Positions 34,002 through 45,700 of a stretch of 64,000 bases of DNA are shown here, piece by piece (the stretch's first letter is position 1; each line of letters starts with the position of its first letter). This stretch comes from Astragalus membranaceus (lineage: Eukaryota; Streptophyta; Magnoliopsida; Fabales; Fabaceae), in NCBI GenBank assembly GCA_039519185.1, contig CM076854.1, positions 158,932,666 to 158,996,665 of the forward strand, given 5' to 3'. The position numbers and the translations under genes were made by a program. Under the pieces are notes generated by a model that saw only the letters and a list, made by a program, of their open reading frames with translations, was not told where the DNA came from and ran no database searches.

Positions 34002-34052
34002 GGCCCCTGCGCAAGGATGACACGCACAAATCGAGAAATGGTCCAAATTTTT
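33950..34052 (+). ncRNA. U6: U6 spliceosomal snRNA
   Basis: The sequence begins GTCCCTTCGGGGACATCCG (5' stem-loop). It contains the invariant ACAGAGA box that pairs with the 5' splice site, then AGCATGGCCCCTGCGCAAGG of the U4/U6 pairing and internal stem-loop region. It closes with GAAATGGTCC and a T-run terminator. As far as I can tell it matches plant U6 along its whole length of about 102 nt, and promoter spacing is correct. I judge it a functional gene. Its decayed duplicate is at 38877-38979. Confidence 0.95.
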
Positions 34053-35620
34053 TTGAGTTTTTTTTTCCTTCTTCTTCCTCTGTAAACCCCCCTGTTTTTC
34101 TTTCTGGATATGGTTTTTTTCCTTCGTCCTATTCATTATTGTTACTGAGGGCTTATGGTTTCTCTAACCTAGGATTCATTCAATCGCGAGATTAGGGATT
34201 ATTGGATTTCATTCATTTTACCTGATGACGATTCATATGTGTTTACAATGTCCAGTGTCTGATACTCAGATTATCACATTGTTGGTAGTAGACAGAGAGT
34301 GGGCTTCAGAGGTAGAACCTTTTGATTTGAGTAATTTAGCCAAATTTCATACCTCTTTGTTTATTGCTTGTCTAGAAATTATGAAATGTGATATGCACAT
34401 GCACTAAATTGGCCAACAACTAAGCACCATTATTTACATGATTTCTGTTGAGCATTCCTTCACTAAGCTCCTCCTGTAACATGTTTTGATTCTAGATAAA
34501 AAAATCTTAACCTCTATTCACCATTGAATCTTTAATCAAAAATTATATTAGCACATGCTTGTGTCTCCTTTTGAGTACGATGCATCACTTTTTTCAAACT
34601 TAAATCAAGTACCAAACCAGTGGAGAAGTCATGATTTACCTTGTTACCAATTACTAGCAGTGTATATGGATTGTATTGTAATGTAATCGAGTTGCAACTC
34701 TTGGACCACACAACAACACTTTATGGGTTTATGATGCTCATTACATAAGGCAGCACTGGTAGATAATAATCTGATACATAATATTGCTTTGAAATTTCTG
34801 GACAGTTATAATGTATAATACGAGTTTATATATTTTTTGTTGGAAGCTTTGATTGTTGATTAATGAGAGCATGCTTAAATAATTGCAGCACTATGGATTT
34901 GAACCAGGCCAGCCAAACTGAGGAGGTAACAGTCTTTAAAGGATTAGATTCTGTGGATACATGGCATGTTTTATGTTACAAATATGCACTGCTAGTAATG
35001 CCTTCAAATTAGATTCTGTGGATACCTGGTCCTAGAATCTTTAAAGGATTTGAACCAGGTTTCCTTGTTTTATGTTACAAATATGCCATTCAAATTTTTG
35101 GCCATCTGTATAACTAGATGTGTGGACTCTTTTTTCCAACCTTCAAAGTTCAAATCATGTAAAACTATCTTTATGATCATCATGCTTGACTAGGCGGCCA
35201 ATATTTACCATAGATACTTTATTCAATATTAACCTTAACTAAGAATGTACAAATATTTAAATAATAATTTTATATTGTCAACTATCTAATAGAGTATCAG
35301 AATCATTATGGACAGTGTGTAATTAACAAATTTCTAGCTATGTACCCACGAATAAAAGTGGAATTCTTAAGCAAGTATTCTTAAATGGGATGTCTGTCTT
35401 TGTTAGATCCTTTTGCAAAAGAATTTTTTGTTACAGAAATCTGTTCTCCATCAATAACAACCATGAATATTTACAGATGTCATTTCCACTTTGTGAGTAC
35501 CTGAATCTGTGCATAGAGTTTCTTTGTCCAGATTTTGATAATGTAAAAGTAAATCCATGATTTTTGCTTTGTAAATTTTTGTAAATTCTGCATCAATAAC
35601 TAAAGGAGAAATTAATCACC
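34053..35620. other. Spacer downstream of U6
   Basis: The first 280 bp are shared with 38980-39350 as part of the U6 duplication. A partial repeat of AGATTCTGTGGATAC and TTTTATGTTACAAATATGC lies at 34933-35090. No gene is seen. Confidence 0.5.
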
Positions 35621-35902
35621 ATGGGGAAAGAAATGCTTCCCGAGAATATTTCTAGGCTAAGGGGCCTGTTGGCTGTTCTCCTCTTAACTGCACTCCATCT
35701 AGTATTTGCCATCGTTACTTGGAGAGTTCAGGTCATGTTGATAGACACCAAGCACTTGAGTGTGCAAGTGGTCTTCACCCTTGTTGCACCTTTCTTGCTG
35801 GTGGGATGCCTTCAGCTTACAAAAATTCGCCTTCACAATTCTGGTTGCAAAGCATTCAGAAGCATCCTTCATCTGGACCAAGATATACCTCCTAATCAGT
35901 GA
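35621..35902 (+). other. Unidentified open frame with two hydrophobic stretches
   Basis: A 93-codon plus-strand frame has hydrophobic runs LLAVLLLTALHLVFAIVTW and VVFTLVAPFLLVGCL. The opposite strand is also open (85 codons). I do not recognise either product, and there is no promoter or splice context. It may be a decayed exon or transposon fragment. Confidence 0.2.
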
Positions 35903-36415
35903 GGGGAAGGCCTTGAGATTCAATGGCCTCTTCCGCCTGTCTGCAGGACACAAAGGGATTGCTCTGGAGTCTCTAAGGGTGTGTTTGGATAGGGTATTTG
36001 TAGGGTAATGTAATTTTTGAGTGTAATTAAAATACTTTGCTTTAAAATATCTTGTTTGGGTAAAAAATAATCAGAATTTTAAAATTGATGTAATTTTAAG
36101 AAGTATTTTGTAGAGGGTAAAAATGATGAAATTGAAATGACACCTGATTAGAGTGAATTTTCTAATTCCTCTCTCACTCACAAACCTTGCGTTCTTCGGT
36201 CTCTCACTCCAGAACCTTCGCTCTTCGCTCATGGATACAAGACTACGCGAATGTTCGTCCAGAGTTTCGATTTGAGACAGAACCTTCGCTCTTCACTCTT
36301 GAGAATCACAGGTAATTCTTGCTTTTGAGTTAATTTCAATTGATTTATGTATCAATTTCTGCTTCCTTCTCATCATCGATTTCTCTCTCACTCTCAGATT
36401 CCTCGCATATCATCT

Positions 36416-36565
36416 TCGTCATTGTGCGCTGTCTTCCTCTTGATTCACCTGTGCGTCGTCTTCGATCTGATTTGAGCAGGTAACTTCTGGCTTCGTCATT
36501 GTGCGCTGTCTTCCTCTTGATTCACCTGTGCGTCGTCTTCGATCTGATTTGAGCAGGTAACTTCT
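36416..36565 (+). repeat. Tandem duplication of about 72 bp inside the PIF element
   Basis: The block from GTCATTGTGCGCTGTCTTCC to GAGCAGGTAACTTCTGG is repeated. Each copy ends in CAG/GTAACT, so each provides a possible donor site in a 5'UTR-like region. Confidence 0.8.
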
Positions 36566-37304
36566 GGATGAATCGTTTTGAACAATTTCTGAAGTGGCAT
36601 TTTGAACAATTTAGTGATTATTGCTTTGAATTGATTTCTATTGTGTTGTTTTCCATCAACTATTGTATTATTGTGTTGATTTCTGAACCAATTTCTGAAT
36701 AGATTGCTTTGAATCGTTTGCTGCTTTTTCTATCCATATTCAGGTGTCATTTTTGCTTAGTCCTTGTGTATTTCTAGATTTACTTTCTGCTCTAAATTCT
36801 GTGTATTTACTGCAACATACTGGAGTGGGTTGGAATGGGTCAAATACTGTGAATTCTGTGAGTTATGAATGTGTATTTCGAACACTGAATTCACAGATAT
36901 TACAGCAGAAAGTAAAGAACCGAATATTCTGCAAATTGAAATCATAAGAACATTTATTAACTCAAATTCACAGAATTTAGAGTGGATCTAAGAAGTGGGA
37001 CATTTATTAACTCAAATTCTGTGAATTCTGTGGGTCTAAGAAGTGGGACATTGATTTGCTTGCAATCCTTCTATTTTGTTTAATTAAATGCCTGCTTTAC
37101 AGTTTCAGGGTCAACTGGCAGATATGTGTTGAGATTCTTTTTAGCCAAGAGATATGGGAATAATGTTTGGGTGATTCACTGATGATTATTATTTATTGAC
37201 ATGGTTATTGTTTAATTTCTTAATTTATAATATGGGAATTCTGTTCTATCTACCTTAGTAAATATTTGTCTTCTGTGAATCTAATTAATGCATTACTTAA
37301 AGCA

Positions 37305-37422
37305 ATGGAGTCATCCAAAGTTAAGAGCAAGGCAAAAGGAAAAAGAAAGATGGAAGAGGATACAAGAAGTTATTTTGCATGGAATTTGGAAATGGAGCGT
37401 GCATTAGCTAACATACTTAGAG
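37305..37422 (+). CDS. First exon of a Myb/SANT-like PIF-Harbinger companion protein (partial)
   Basis: From ATG 37305 the frame reads MESSKVKSKAKGKRKMEED and then SYFAWNLEMERALANILR before a GTAATT donor. The W...M...L...L pattern matches the start of the Myb/SANT-like domain in the second protein of PIF/Harbinger elements, which helps transposase bind and enter the nucleus. An acceptor (TTCCAG) near 38153 could start a short later exon, but the rest of the domain is not found. Confidence 0.5.
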
Positions 37423-38876
37423 GTAATTAGCAATCAAAATGCTGATATGTGCTTTCATATCTAAACTGTGTTTTCTTACATATCCTGTTATACATTTGAG
37501 TTACTTTCTGTTGTTATTATTTCGTTGTTTGTAAAGATTCTGCATATCAGTTATACATTTCATGTCTTAATGTTCATATCTTATGTTGGTCATGATTCTG
37601 GTCATTATGAAGTTATGTGATAGTATTTGATAGTTACTTCATGTGATAGTATTTGATTTGGATGCAAAGTACTTATATTGGTCATGATTCTGGTCATTAT
37701 GAAGTTATGCCTTGCAAAAATTATTAGATTTCATTTGTCTTCAAGTTGTTAGTTTTAATTCAATGGTTATTGTGGTTGATTGTGATTACCTATAGTAGTG
37801 CTACTTAGATACCAGCATGCTTATGCTAGATCTATGGTCTTCTTTAATTGATCAACTCATTTTGCTTGCCTTGAAGATGGTTTATTGGTATTGGTTTTGA
37901 TCTTGAAATTTTGGTGTTGCATATTGGTTTCATAAAATTTGGTTTGATTTTAGTTTTAGATGCTTAAACTAGCTACTGAACAAATAGCTTAACTCCCATT
38001 TTGTTTTATTTAGTTACTAGTTTTGGAGTCTTCAACTTCACTTCCGGTGTGTGGATTCAAGTCTGTCTGCTTTTCTTTAATTGCAATCATTTTGTGAGTT
38101 TTATATTCACTTGTTTTTGGATTATTATTGATGTTTATCTGTTTTTTTTCCAGGTGTAAGGGACCCTTTACCAACAAATTCAGAAGCAATTCCAACCGAT
38201 GAACAAAGTTTTAGCCACATATTATAGAAAAACTAGTTTATAGATACATATATAAGATGGAAAGCTTTAGATTAAATGACTCACTTATGGATACATTTGA
38301 TTGATTATCCCAATACATGAGTATAGAATAGATACTCTGATAAAAAATGTGTAGTTAGCATATGTGAATGAGAATGACATTTTACGTTGATACTCCATGC
38401 GACGGTAAATGTGGGTTTTTTTAGATTTTATTATGTATGAACTCATAAAAAGTAACAAAGCATAGATTTGATTGAAGGGAGAATGAGAAAACTGCGAGTA
38501 AAAAAATGAATTGTAACTGATGGGTTTGGTGGATATGTCGGACGCCAACAAACCCATGATTGGTGCATTTTTGTCGGGCCTGTTGACCAACTATGTCGGC
38601 CTGTCATTTAATGGGTTTGTTGGCCTCGTCATATGTCGAATTTGCGTGTATGTTCGATGTTTGGGTAAAATGAAGAATTTTAATTAACATAAAAAATGAA
38701 GAGTTTTAATTACTTTATCCAAACAAAGAATTTTAAGAACGGAGAATTTCAATATATTTATCCAAACAAGAAATTTGGAAATTGAAAGAATTTACAATTA
38801 AAGTATTTCAATTGCCTAATATTTGAAATGCCCTAGAATTTTATCCAAACGCACTCTAAGTGTTCCCACGTAGTTC

Positions 38877-38979
38877 GTCCCTTAGGGACATCCAATAAAA
38901 TTGGATTGGTCCAGAGAAGATTAGCATGGCTCCTGCAAAATGATGACACGCATAAATCTAGAGATGGTTCAATTTTTTT
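38877..38979 (+). pseudogene. U6 snRNA pseudogene
   Basis: It aligns to the U6 gene at 33950 but has many changes: the 5' stem loop is reduced to TCCCTTAGGGA, CCGATAAAATTGGAACGAT became a CAATAAAATTGGATTGGT-like form, and GCGCAAGG is altered. The Pol III USE and TATA are missing, because the PIF/Harbinger right end lies only about 18 bp upstream. The ACAGAGA box is also damaged (CCAGAGA). Confidence 0.9.
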
Positions 38980-39350
38980 ATTCTTCTCCCTTCCTCAAAT
39001 CTCTCTGTAAATCCCCTGTTTTCATTTCTGCATATCGCTTATTATGGCTACTCTTTTCAGGCATGACTTATGTTATAGATTCATTTACCAGCGAGATAAG
39101 GGATTACTGGATTTTCTTCATTTTACCTGACGACGACGATTCATGTGTGTCTGATACCCGCATGCATCTATACTCCCAATTCCAAACCACGGTTTTTCAT
39201 TTTTATTTAATTAGATGATTAACTATTAAAAATTCAGAAATAATCAGATTATCACATTGTTGGTTCACTGTGTTACTAAGTGGAAGGGTATTATCAGTAT
39301 CAACTATTACTAGTAGATAGGGAGTGTGGCTTCAAAGGAAGAACATTGTG
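38980..39350 (+). repeat. Duplicated U6 downstream flank
   Basis: Phrases such as CAGATTATCACATTGTTGGT, GATAAGGGATTACTGGATTT and TCATTTTACCTGA also occur at 34060-34330, so the duplication covered the U6 gene and about 280-400 bp of 3' flank. Confidence 0.8.
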
Positions 39351-39717
39351 ATTTGCTTAATTGAGTCAAAACACCCAACATGAATTTATAGATTTAAGAA
39401 TAACCCAAGCTACATCTGACTCGTGCCCTTTTAAAACTAGCTGAAATAAATACAAAACGCCCAACATAATTTGCTGTATACAGTATAAACAATTGAGAGA
39501 ATTTTCTATTTAAGAAATAGCTGAACGCTTTGGTGATTCTCTTATAAGAAAGCACTTTTGGTGGCATTCTTTACCCGTTTATCTACTCAAGTCCTATTGG
39601 TTGGATTGCTAAAAAAGGAGAGTCCTAGAGCTTTATATATTGAACATATGAATTCCTGTACCAATAAAAAAATTAGACATGTAATTTTTAAACTGAGATG
39701 GTTTTGCTCAGACTACA

Positions 39718-42700
39718 CTATCTCTTCTGGAAGTTGAGGAATTTGATCCCATAGGCAAACGCAAAGAGAAAGAGGAGAACCCAGCCAACATGAGCAGCAG
39801 CAACTACTGGAAGGAAATCATGATCATAACCCCAATTTTGTTTAAGGAAATCCTTCAGTCCTATGCTTCCAGCTCCTGGTATCTCCAGTTCTGCATCTTT
39901 GTCACCCAATTGTGAGGTTATAAGGCCATATAGTGTCCAAGCAACAGGAGAAGCCCAATAGTACCATCTCCACCATATAGGGATTTGCTGTAACATTAAG
40001 ACCACATAAGTATCTAAGGTTTGATATGCAAAAGATTGAGTACCATTTCTGTAATAAAATTATGATCACTAAAATATGTGAAGAATGTAGACCTTTTAAG
40101 GTGTTGAGGGACTAAAAACAATATATTTTGAAAAACTGAGACTAAAATAAAATGTTGAGGGACTAAACTATAGGGACTAAATAAAAACATTTCTTATCCA
40201 ATTACTCGCTCTGGTCCTATTCAGTGAAGCTAAAACTGCATTTTTTTCTTATAAATAGGACCAGAGTAGTATGAATCATATATAAAAGGGTAGATCACAT
40301 ACCGTCCTAGGAATGATAAAGCCGGAGAACAAGTTCCAGAAACTAAAGAAGAAGGACATGCAAATGGCAGCAACTTGGTGGCCTGGTGTTAGTGCAACAA
40401 GCATCATCCCATACAATGTGAAGATTATGAAACTCATTAGTATGTAGTAGTAGAACCACAAGATGTTTGTTGCCTTCCAATCAAATCCAATCATGGCATA
40501 AAGGATTAGAGTGTAAATGGCTGTTTGAATTGCAATATAAATTGTCTCTATTGCCACCTGCATTATCGGTGAAGAGCTTTCAATATAATTTCATTCTTTC
40601 ATATTGTCATTTTAAAAACAACATAAACAAAGCTTCAATATATAAAACAAAATGTAGTTTGTTAGCTTTTTGTTGAGCACATTAAATAGAATGTCTATAA
40701 ATCAGATTGATTGCATTTTTGTACCTGGCCAAAGGCATAGGATAATGGAGAATACATCCCCGCAGATCTTTCCCTATAGAAAACAGTTCTTTCAATCGAA
40801 ACAACAGGTTGCACTGATGTAGAATTCGTCGCCCCAAGGAAAAGCACAGCAGAATACATGGCTCCCAAAAGATTCATTAAATCTTGTTGTTTTCGGCTGC
40901 CAAAAGTGAAATTTATAAGTGGATGTTAGAGAACTGAAAACATTTGATGAGAGTGGTTCAGTAAGTGTTGTCATCATCTTTAATGTTATAAACAAATTGA
41001 ATGAATATGCAATTTTATGACTTACGTCTTTTTGGCCTGGTTCCAAAATATGAGTCCAAACAATACTCCAATGACCATGGTCATGAAAAATCGAACTGCA
41101 TTATATTGAGGGTGTCTCCAATAGGATAAATGTTGTTTCCAAAAGTTAGCTTTGCACTGAACAAAAAATGATTGAGAATATCTGGTTGGGAAGTACAAGT
41201 CCTTCGAATCATGTGCCGGAGTACTCAGCTCCTTAATAAGTTCTTGATTCCTCCTAAAGAAATTACAAAGAAAACAAGACTTGTGAAGCTAGAATTCTCA
41301 TAGCATATAACTTATGAGCCTGAAAAATAATTACAAGACTAAAAGACTTACTGGTAAAGAGTAGAGTTAGCATAAATGTCTGCAAAATCTACATCTAGTT
41401 GAACCTCAATTGAAGGAGAGCTGATATCAAGCATCCATGTAGCCGGATTATAACCATCCTTGATTTTTGGAACCCCTGAGATAGCCTGAAGTATATGCAC
41501 ATTAGATGAAGTTAAGATCTATGAAGACTTCAAAGATGATAGATAGGGAAAAATTTCAACAACACTCACTTCGAAATATTCAACCAGTTTATATGAGTGG
41601 CGACCAAGAGGTCCGGCGTAGATAACTTGTCCTCCTATTTTCATCAGCAATAACTATAGTAACAAAGAAATCAAAGATGAAGATATTTAATAATCGACCA
41701 AGGAAATAACATTGAAATACCACAGTCTACAGAGTCGTGACTTGCCTCATCAAATGCCTCAAAAATGTCTATGCTAGGTTGGTGAATTGTGCATACAACA
41801 GTTCTTCCCGTGTCGACTGTATTTCTCACAGTTCGCATAACAATAGCAGCAGCCCTAGCATCAAGGCCTGATGTTGGTTCATCCATGAAGATGATTGAAG
41901 GGTTTGCAACCAGCTCCACAGCAATAGTAAGTCTTTTTCTTTGTTCTGTTGATAGACCATCTACACCTGGAAGGCCCACAAGAGCATCTCTAAGTGGTTT
42001 AAGCTCAACCAACTCCATAACTTCTTCAACAAACATCTGCATCACCAATATAAATAGAATCAAAATTGTATTAAAAGAATTGCATTAAAGACTTAGTTTA
42101 TTGTTAGTAACAAAGATTGTTCCAACACACCTTTCGTGTTTGCATCTTTACATCTGAAGGAAGACGAAGCCATGCCGAAAATAATAGTGACTCATAGACA
42201 GTAACATGTGGAGAATGAATGTCATTTTGTTCGCAGTAACCACTAATTCGAGCAAATGTTGATTGGTTCTTTGGGTAACCAGATATGCTAATACTTCCTT
42301 CAATGTATCCACCTGTTTTTCTTCCAGCTAATACATCCATGAGAGTTGTCTTCCCAGCACCACTAACACCTACAAGTGCTGTTAATATGCCTGGCCTAAA
42401 TGCACCACTAACATCTTGTAGTAGTTGAAGTCGATCCTTATTGATTCCACGACTCTTCATTTCCTGGGGAATAAAAGTCATGTAACAAATGCTCAAGTTT
42501 TTCAGTGAAAACTCCAATAAGTTTGATTTGCAAATAGATAAGTATTCGACCGGGCAATACTGAACTGTACAGAAGAATGCACTATTTAGAATTGAGTGAC
42601 TTACTGCTGGCATGTCTACGTAGTAGCTAATATGATTGAATGCCATTGAAAGAGGTTGAAATGGTGGAACCATTCCTCTTCTAGGTTCATGGTTGGAAGA

Positions 42701-45700
42701 ACTAGTAATTTCCGAAGTATTTTTTACTGCTAGTTCTATACCTGCTTTTTTATCAAACAATTGGCAAGATTAAAGGAAATAGTGTCATTGAATTTCATGA
42801 GAACCACATGTATCTAAAATTTCCTTAAATATTGGAGAAAAATGGACAAAGGGACTTGTATTGAAACAACATTCAAATATATTTAATAGAAATTCTGCAA
42901 TTAAATTTAGAGGGATACAAACCTTCAAGGTTATGGTGTCTAAAGGATGAATTTTCATTCTTGTTGTCACCTTCATCCGCAGTGACTGCTTTTGAATCAA
43001 CCAAAGCTGAAAATTTGGTTTAACCTCAAATTAGTTTAGCAAAGTTTAAAAGCTTATTCAATTAAATACTTAGAGAATCAAAAGAATACAACTTACGAGT
43101 CAAATAAGTCAATGCAATAATGAATAGAAAGTTGAAGAGAAGAGAAAACCCAAGCAAGACTCCAATGCAGATCCAATACCAATATTCTTCAGTGTATAAA
43201 CCTCTAGATTTTAGAAGTACTTTTCCAACTGTAGGTGCATCGATTCTAGGGTCTGTATTCGGCTGCAAAAAATATAGAAAATATTTAACAAAACTTCAAA
43301 TTTATATCATATAATAGCAGTAACTAACACTAGGCACAAGTGTCTTTGTTGTGTGTAAGTAGATAACTAAGACAATGACAAAAAAGAATGAGAAAATTGA
43401 TTTCTTACTTGACTCCATCTTTTGTCTAAGAATTCATTGATTGCTATGGCATTCTGGCCATACATTATAGGAGATATATAATAGCCCCATATCATCCATG
43501 GCTTAATGTCATCTACAAGCACAGAAGAAAATATGTTGCACTAAGTAAAAAAACCAACTTATTAAAAGTTTTCTTACACTAAAAGGTCTAAAAAAAAATT
43601 AAGAAGTGATCCATGACTTACCTTTGGCAACAATAAAACCTCCTAGCGTAAATACCACTAGCAAGGTTAAGGTACCAAGCGAATTAGCAAGAACTAATGT
43701 TCTACCAAATGCAGCAACAAACCGAAATAGAGAGAGAGCCATCTGATGAATGCCAAATAACGCCAAGAACTGTCGGAAAAACCTGATGATATAGAAGAAA
43801 AGAAATTATCATTCTAGTTACTAAAAATTGTTGAAGCCAAAAACACAGAAGTGGATCCGGTGCAGTTGTGATATTGTGCAGTCGTGCAGCCAGAAGATAT
43901 TTTTCATTCACTCTTGATCGGACGGTCAAGATTATATCTATTTTTAACATTTAAAATATAAACCGCTCGATTAAGAACAGCCCAGATCTACTAAAAGCAT
44001 GACTGCACAACTTCACTGACTGCACAGAATCTGTGTCCCAAAAACACACACAAATAGAAGCGAATAGAAAATCAAGGCCACTATAACTGATAAGAGTAAC
44101 TCATATTACCTGTTAGCAGAAGGAGCAAATCCAATTGTAAAATATGTAAGGAGAATCCATATGCCTGATTCCATAAGGGAGAGAGGGATCCTAAGAATCC
44201 ATATAGGTAATGCAAATGCCCATGCAGGGTAGAACATGAAATCTCTTTGTTTGTAGAATACAGGAAGCCTAAAAACTGTCATGGATAGTTCTGCCATCCC
44301 ATTAAACATCACATTTATCAGAGTAAAGAATAATGCCCCATAGAATTTTTGTCCATCTTGAACCGTACCGACCGGCATTTTTGTTCTAAAGAACACAGTG
44401 AAAGTAATTATAGACATGATTGTTATCTGTGTTGTTTTGAATACATAAACAAAAGAGTTACGTTTCATTAGCAACCATTCTCTTGAAAAGCATGCCTTAA
44501 ATAGTTCCCAGTTTGATATACCATATTTGTCTTTCACTAAAGCAGCTGGGTGAGTTTCACTCTTATTATAGGGAACTTCAAGCTGAGTCACAAGTTGTTC
44601 TCCTATGTGAAATGAATCAAAGGAATCTACAAATTCAGGAACTGAAACATATCTATAAGGTTCTTCTGTTCTGAACCAATATTGTTGTTGGTCTTTCTTG
44701 GAAGTTACTTCTTGTAAAAAATCAGCAATTCCTTTTCTCTCTGGACATTTGAAACCTATGTTTTCAAAGAACTCTAACACATTCTCACGTGGACCTTGGT
44801 ATACAATTTGTCCATCTGAGAGTAGGATAATGTCGTCGAAGAGTTCAAATGTCTCTGGTGCTGGTTGCAATAGAGAAATCACCATGGTTACATCCATTAT
44901 ATGAACCATTTGTCTCATGAACTTGCATATTTGAAAAGTGGTGGAACTGTCCAATCCTGTTGATATTTCATCCATAAAAAGTGCTTTTGCCGGTCCAACC
45001 AACATTTCCCCTACAACCAATTTACAACTATAACGGTTAGTACAAAATAATTGATACCGGCCAAAATTAGTACAATAATTAAATTTACTTTAAAATACTT
45101 AATATATAAAAATGATATGTCATTAGGTGATCGGATATTAGGTATCTTACTTAACAAAACTCAATGGGTATCACTGTATCAGAGTGTTCAACTAATTACA
45201 AATGTTTATTTGTAAGAAAAATGTGACAAGTACTAGAAGCTAGTGCTTTCTAATTACTATTTTGAAAAATAGTTAATTTAAGAGTTAAATATGTTTTTTG
45301 GTCCCTATAAAATTTGACAATTTTGTTTTTAGTCCCTATAAATGATTTCACCAGTGTTATCAGACCCGGACCGGCCATCGACCCGGTCAAGGCACCGGGT
45401 CACTAGACCCGGGGTCGGACCGCGGGTCTCTAGTCGGACCGGCATGACCCGGTCTATATTAAATAAATTCAAAAAATTATAATATATACTAAGAAAGTAT
45501 ACATTTATTAATATAGAAATTTTATTATAATTTTATTTATAATTATACATTTACTAACATGTTTATGAGTGTTGAACTTGAATCAATTTGTCAAAAAAAT
45601 GTGTGTTTAATCAAAACTATTAATGAAAGAATGTGCAAAAAAAATTAACATATCCGGAATTGATTATATTTAATGAATGCGGGACAGTATCAACAAATAA

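Larger units (their letters stand above)
35977..38856 (+). mobile_element. PIF/Harbinger-like element, 2.9 kb
   Basis: Inverted ends are GGGTGTGTTTGGATA on the left and, read from the right, GAGTGCGTTTGGATA. Both flanks are TAA (35974-35976 and 38857-38859), the usual 3-bp PIF target. The right sub-terminal region has repeated ATCCAAAC and GAATTTTAA boxes. It retains the first exon of a Myb/SANT-like companion protein but no DDE transposase, so it is probably non-autonomous. Confidence 0.8.
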
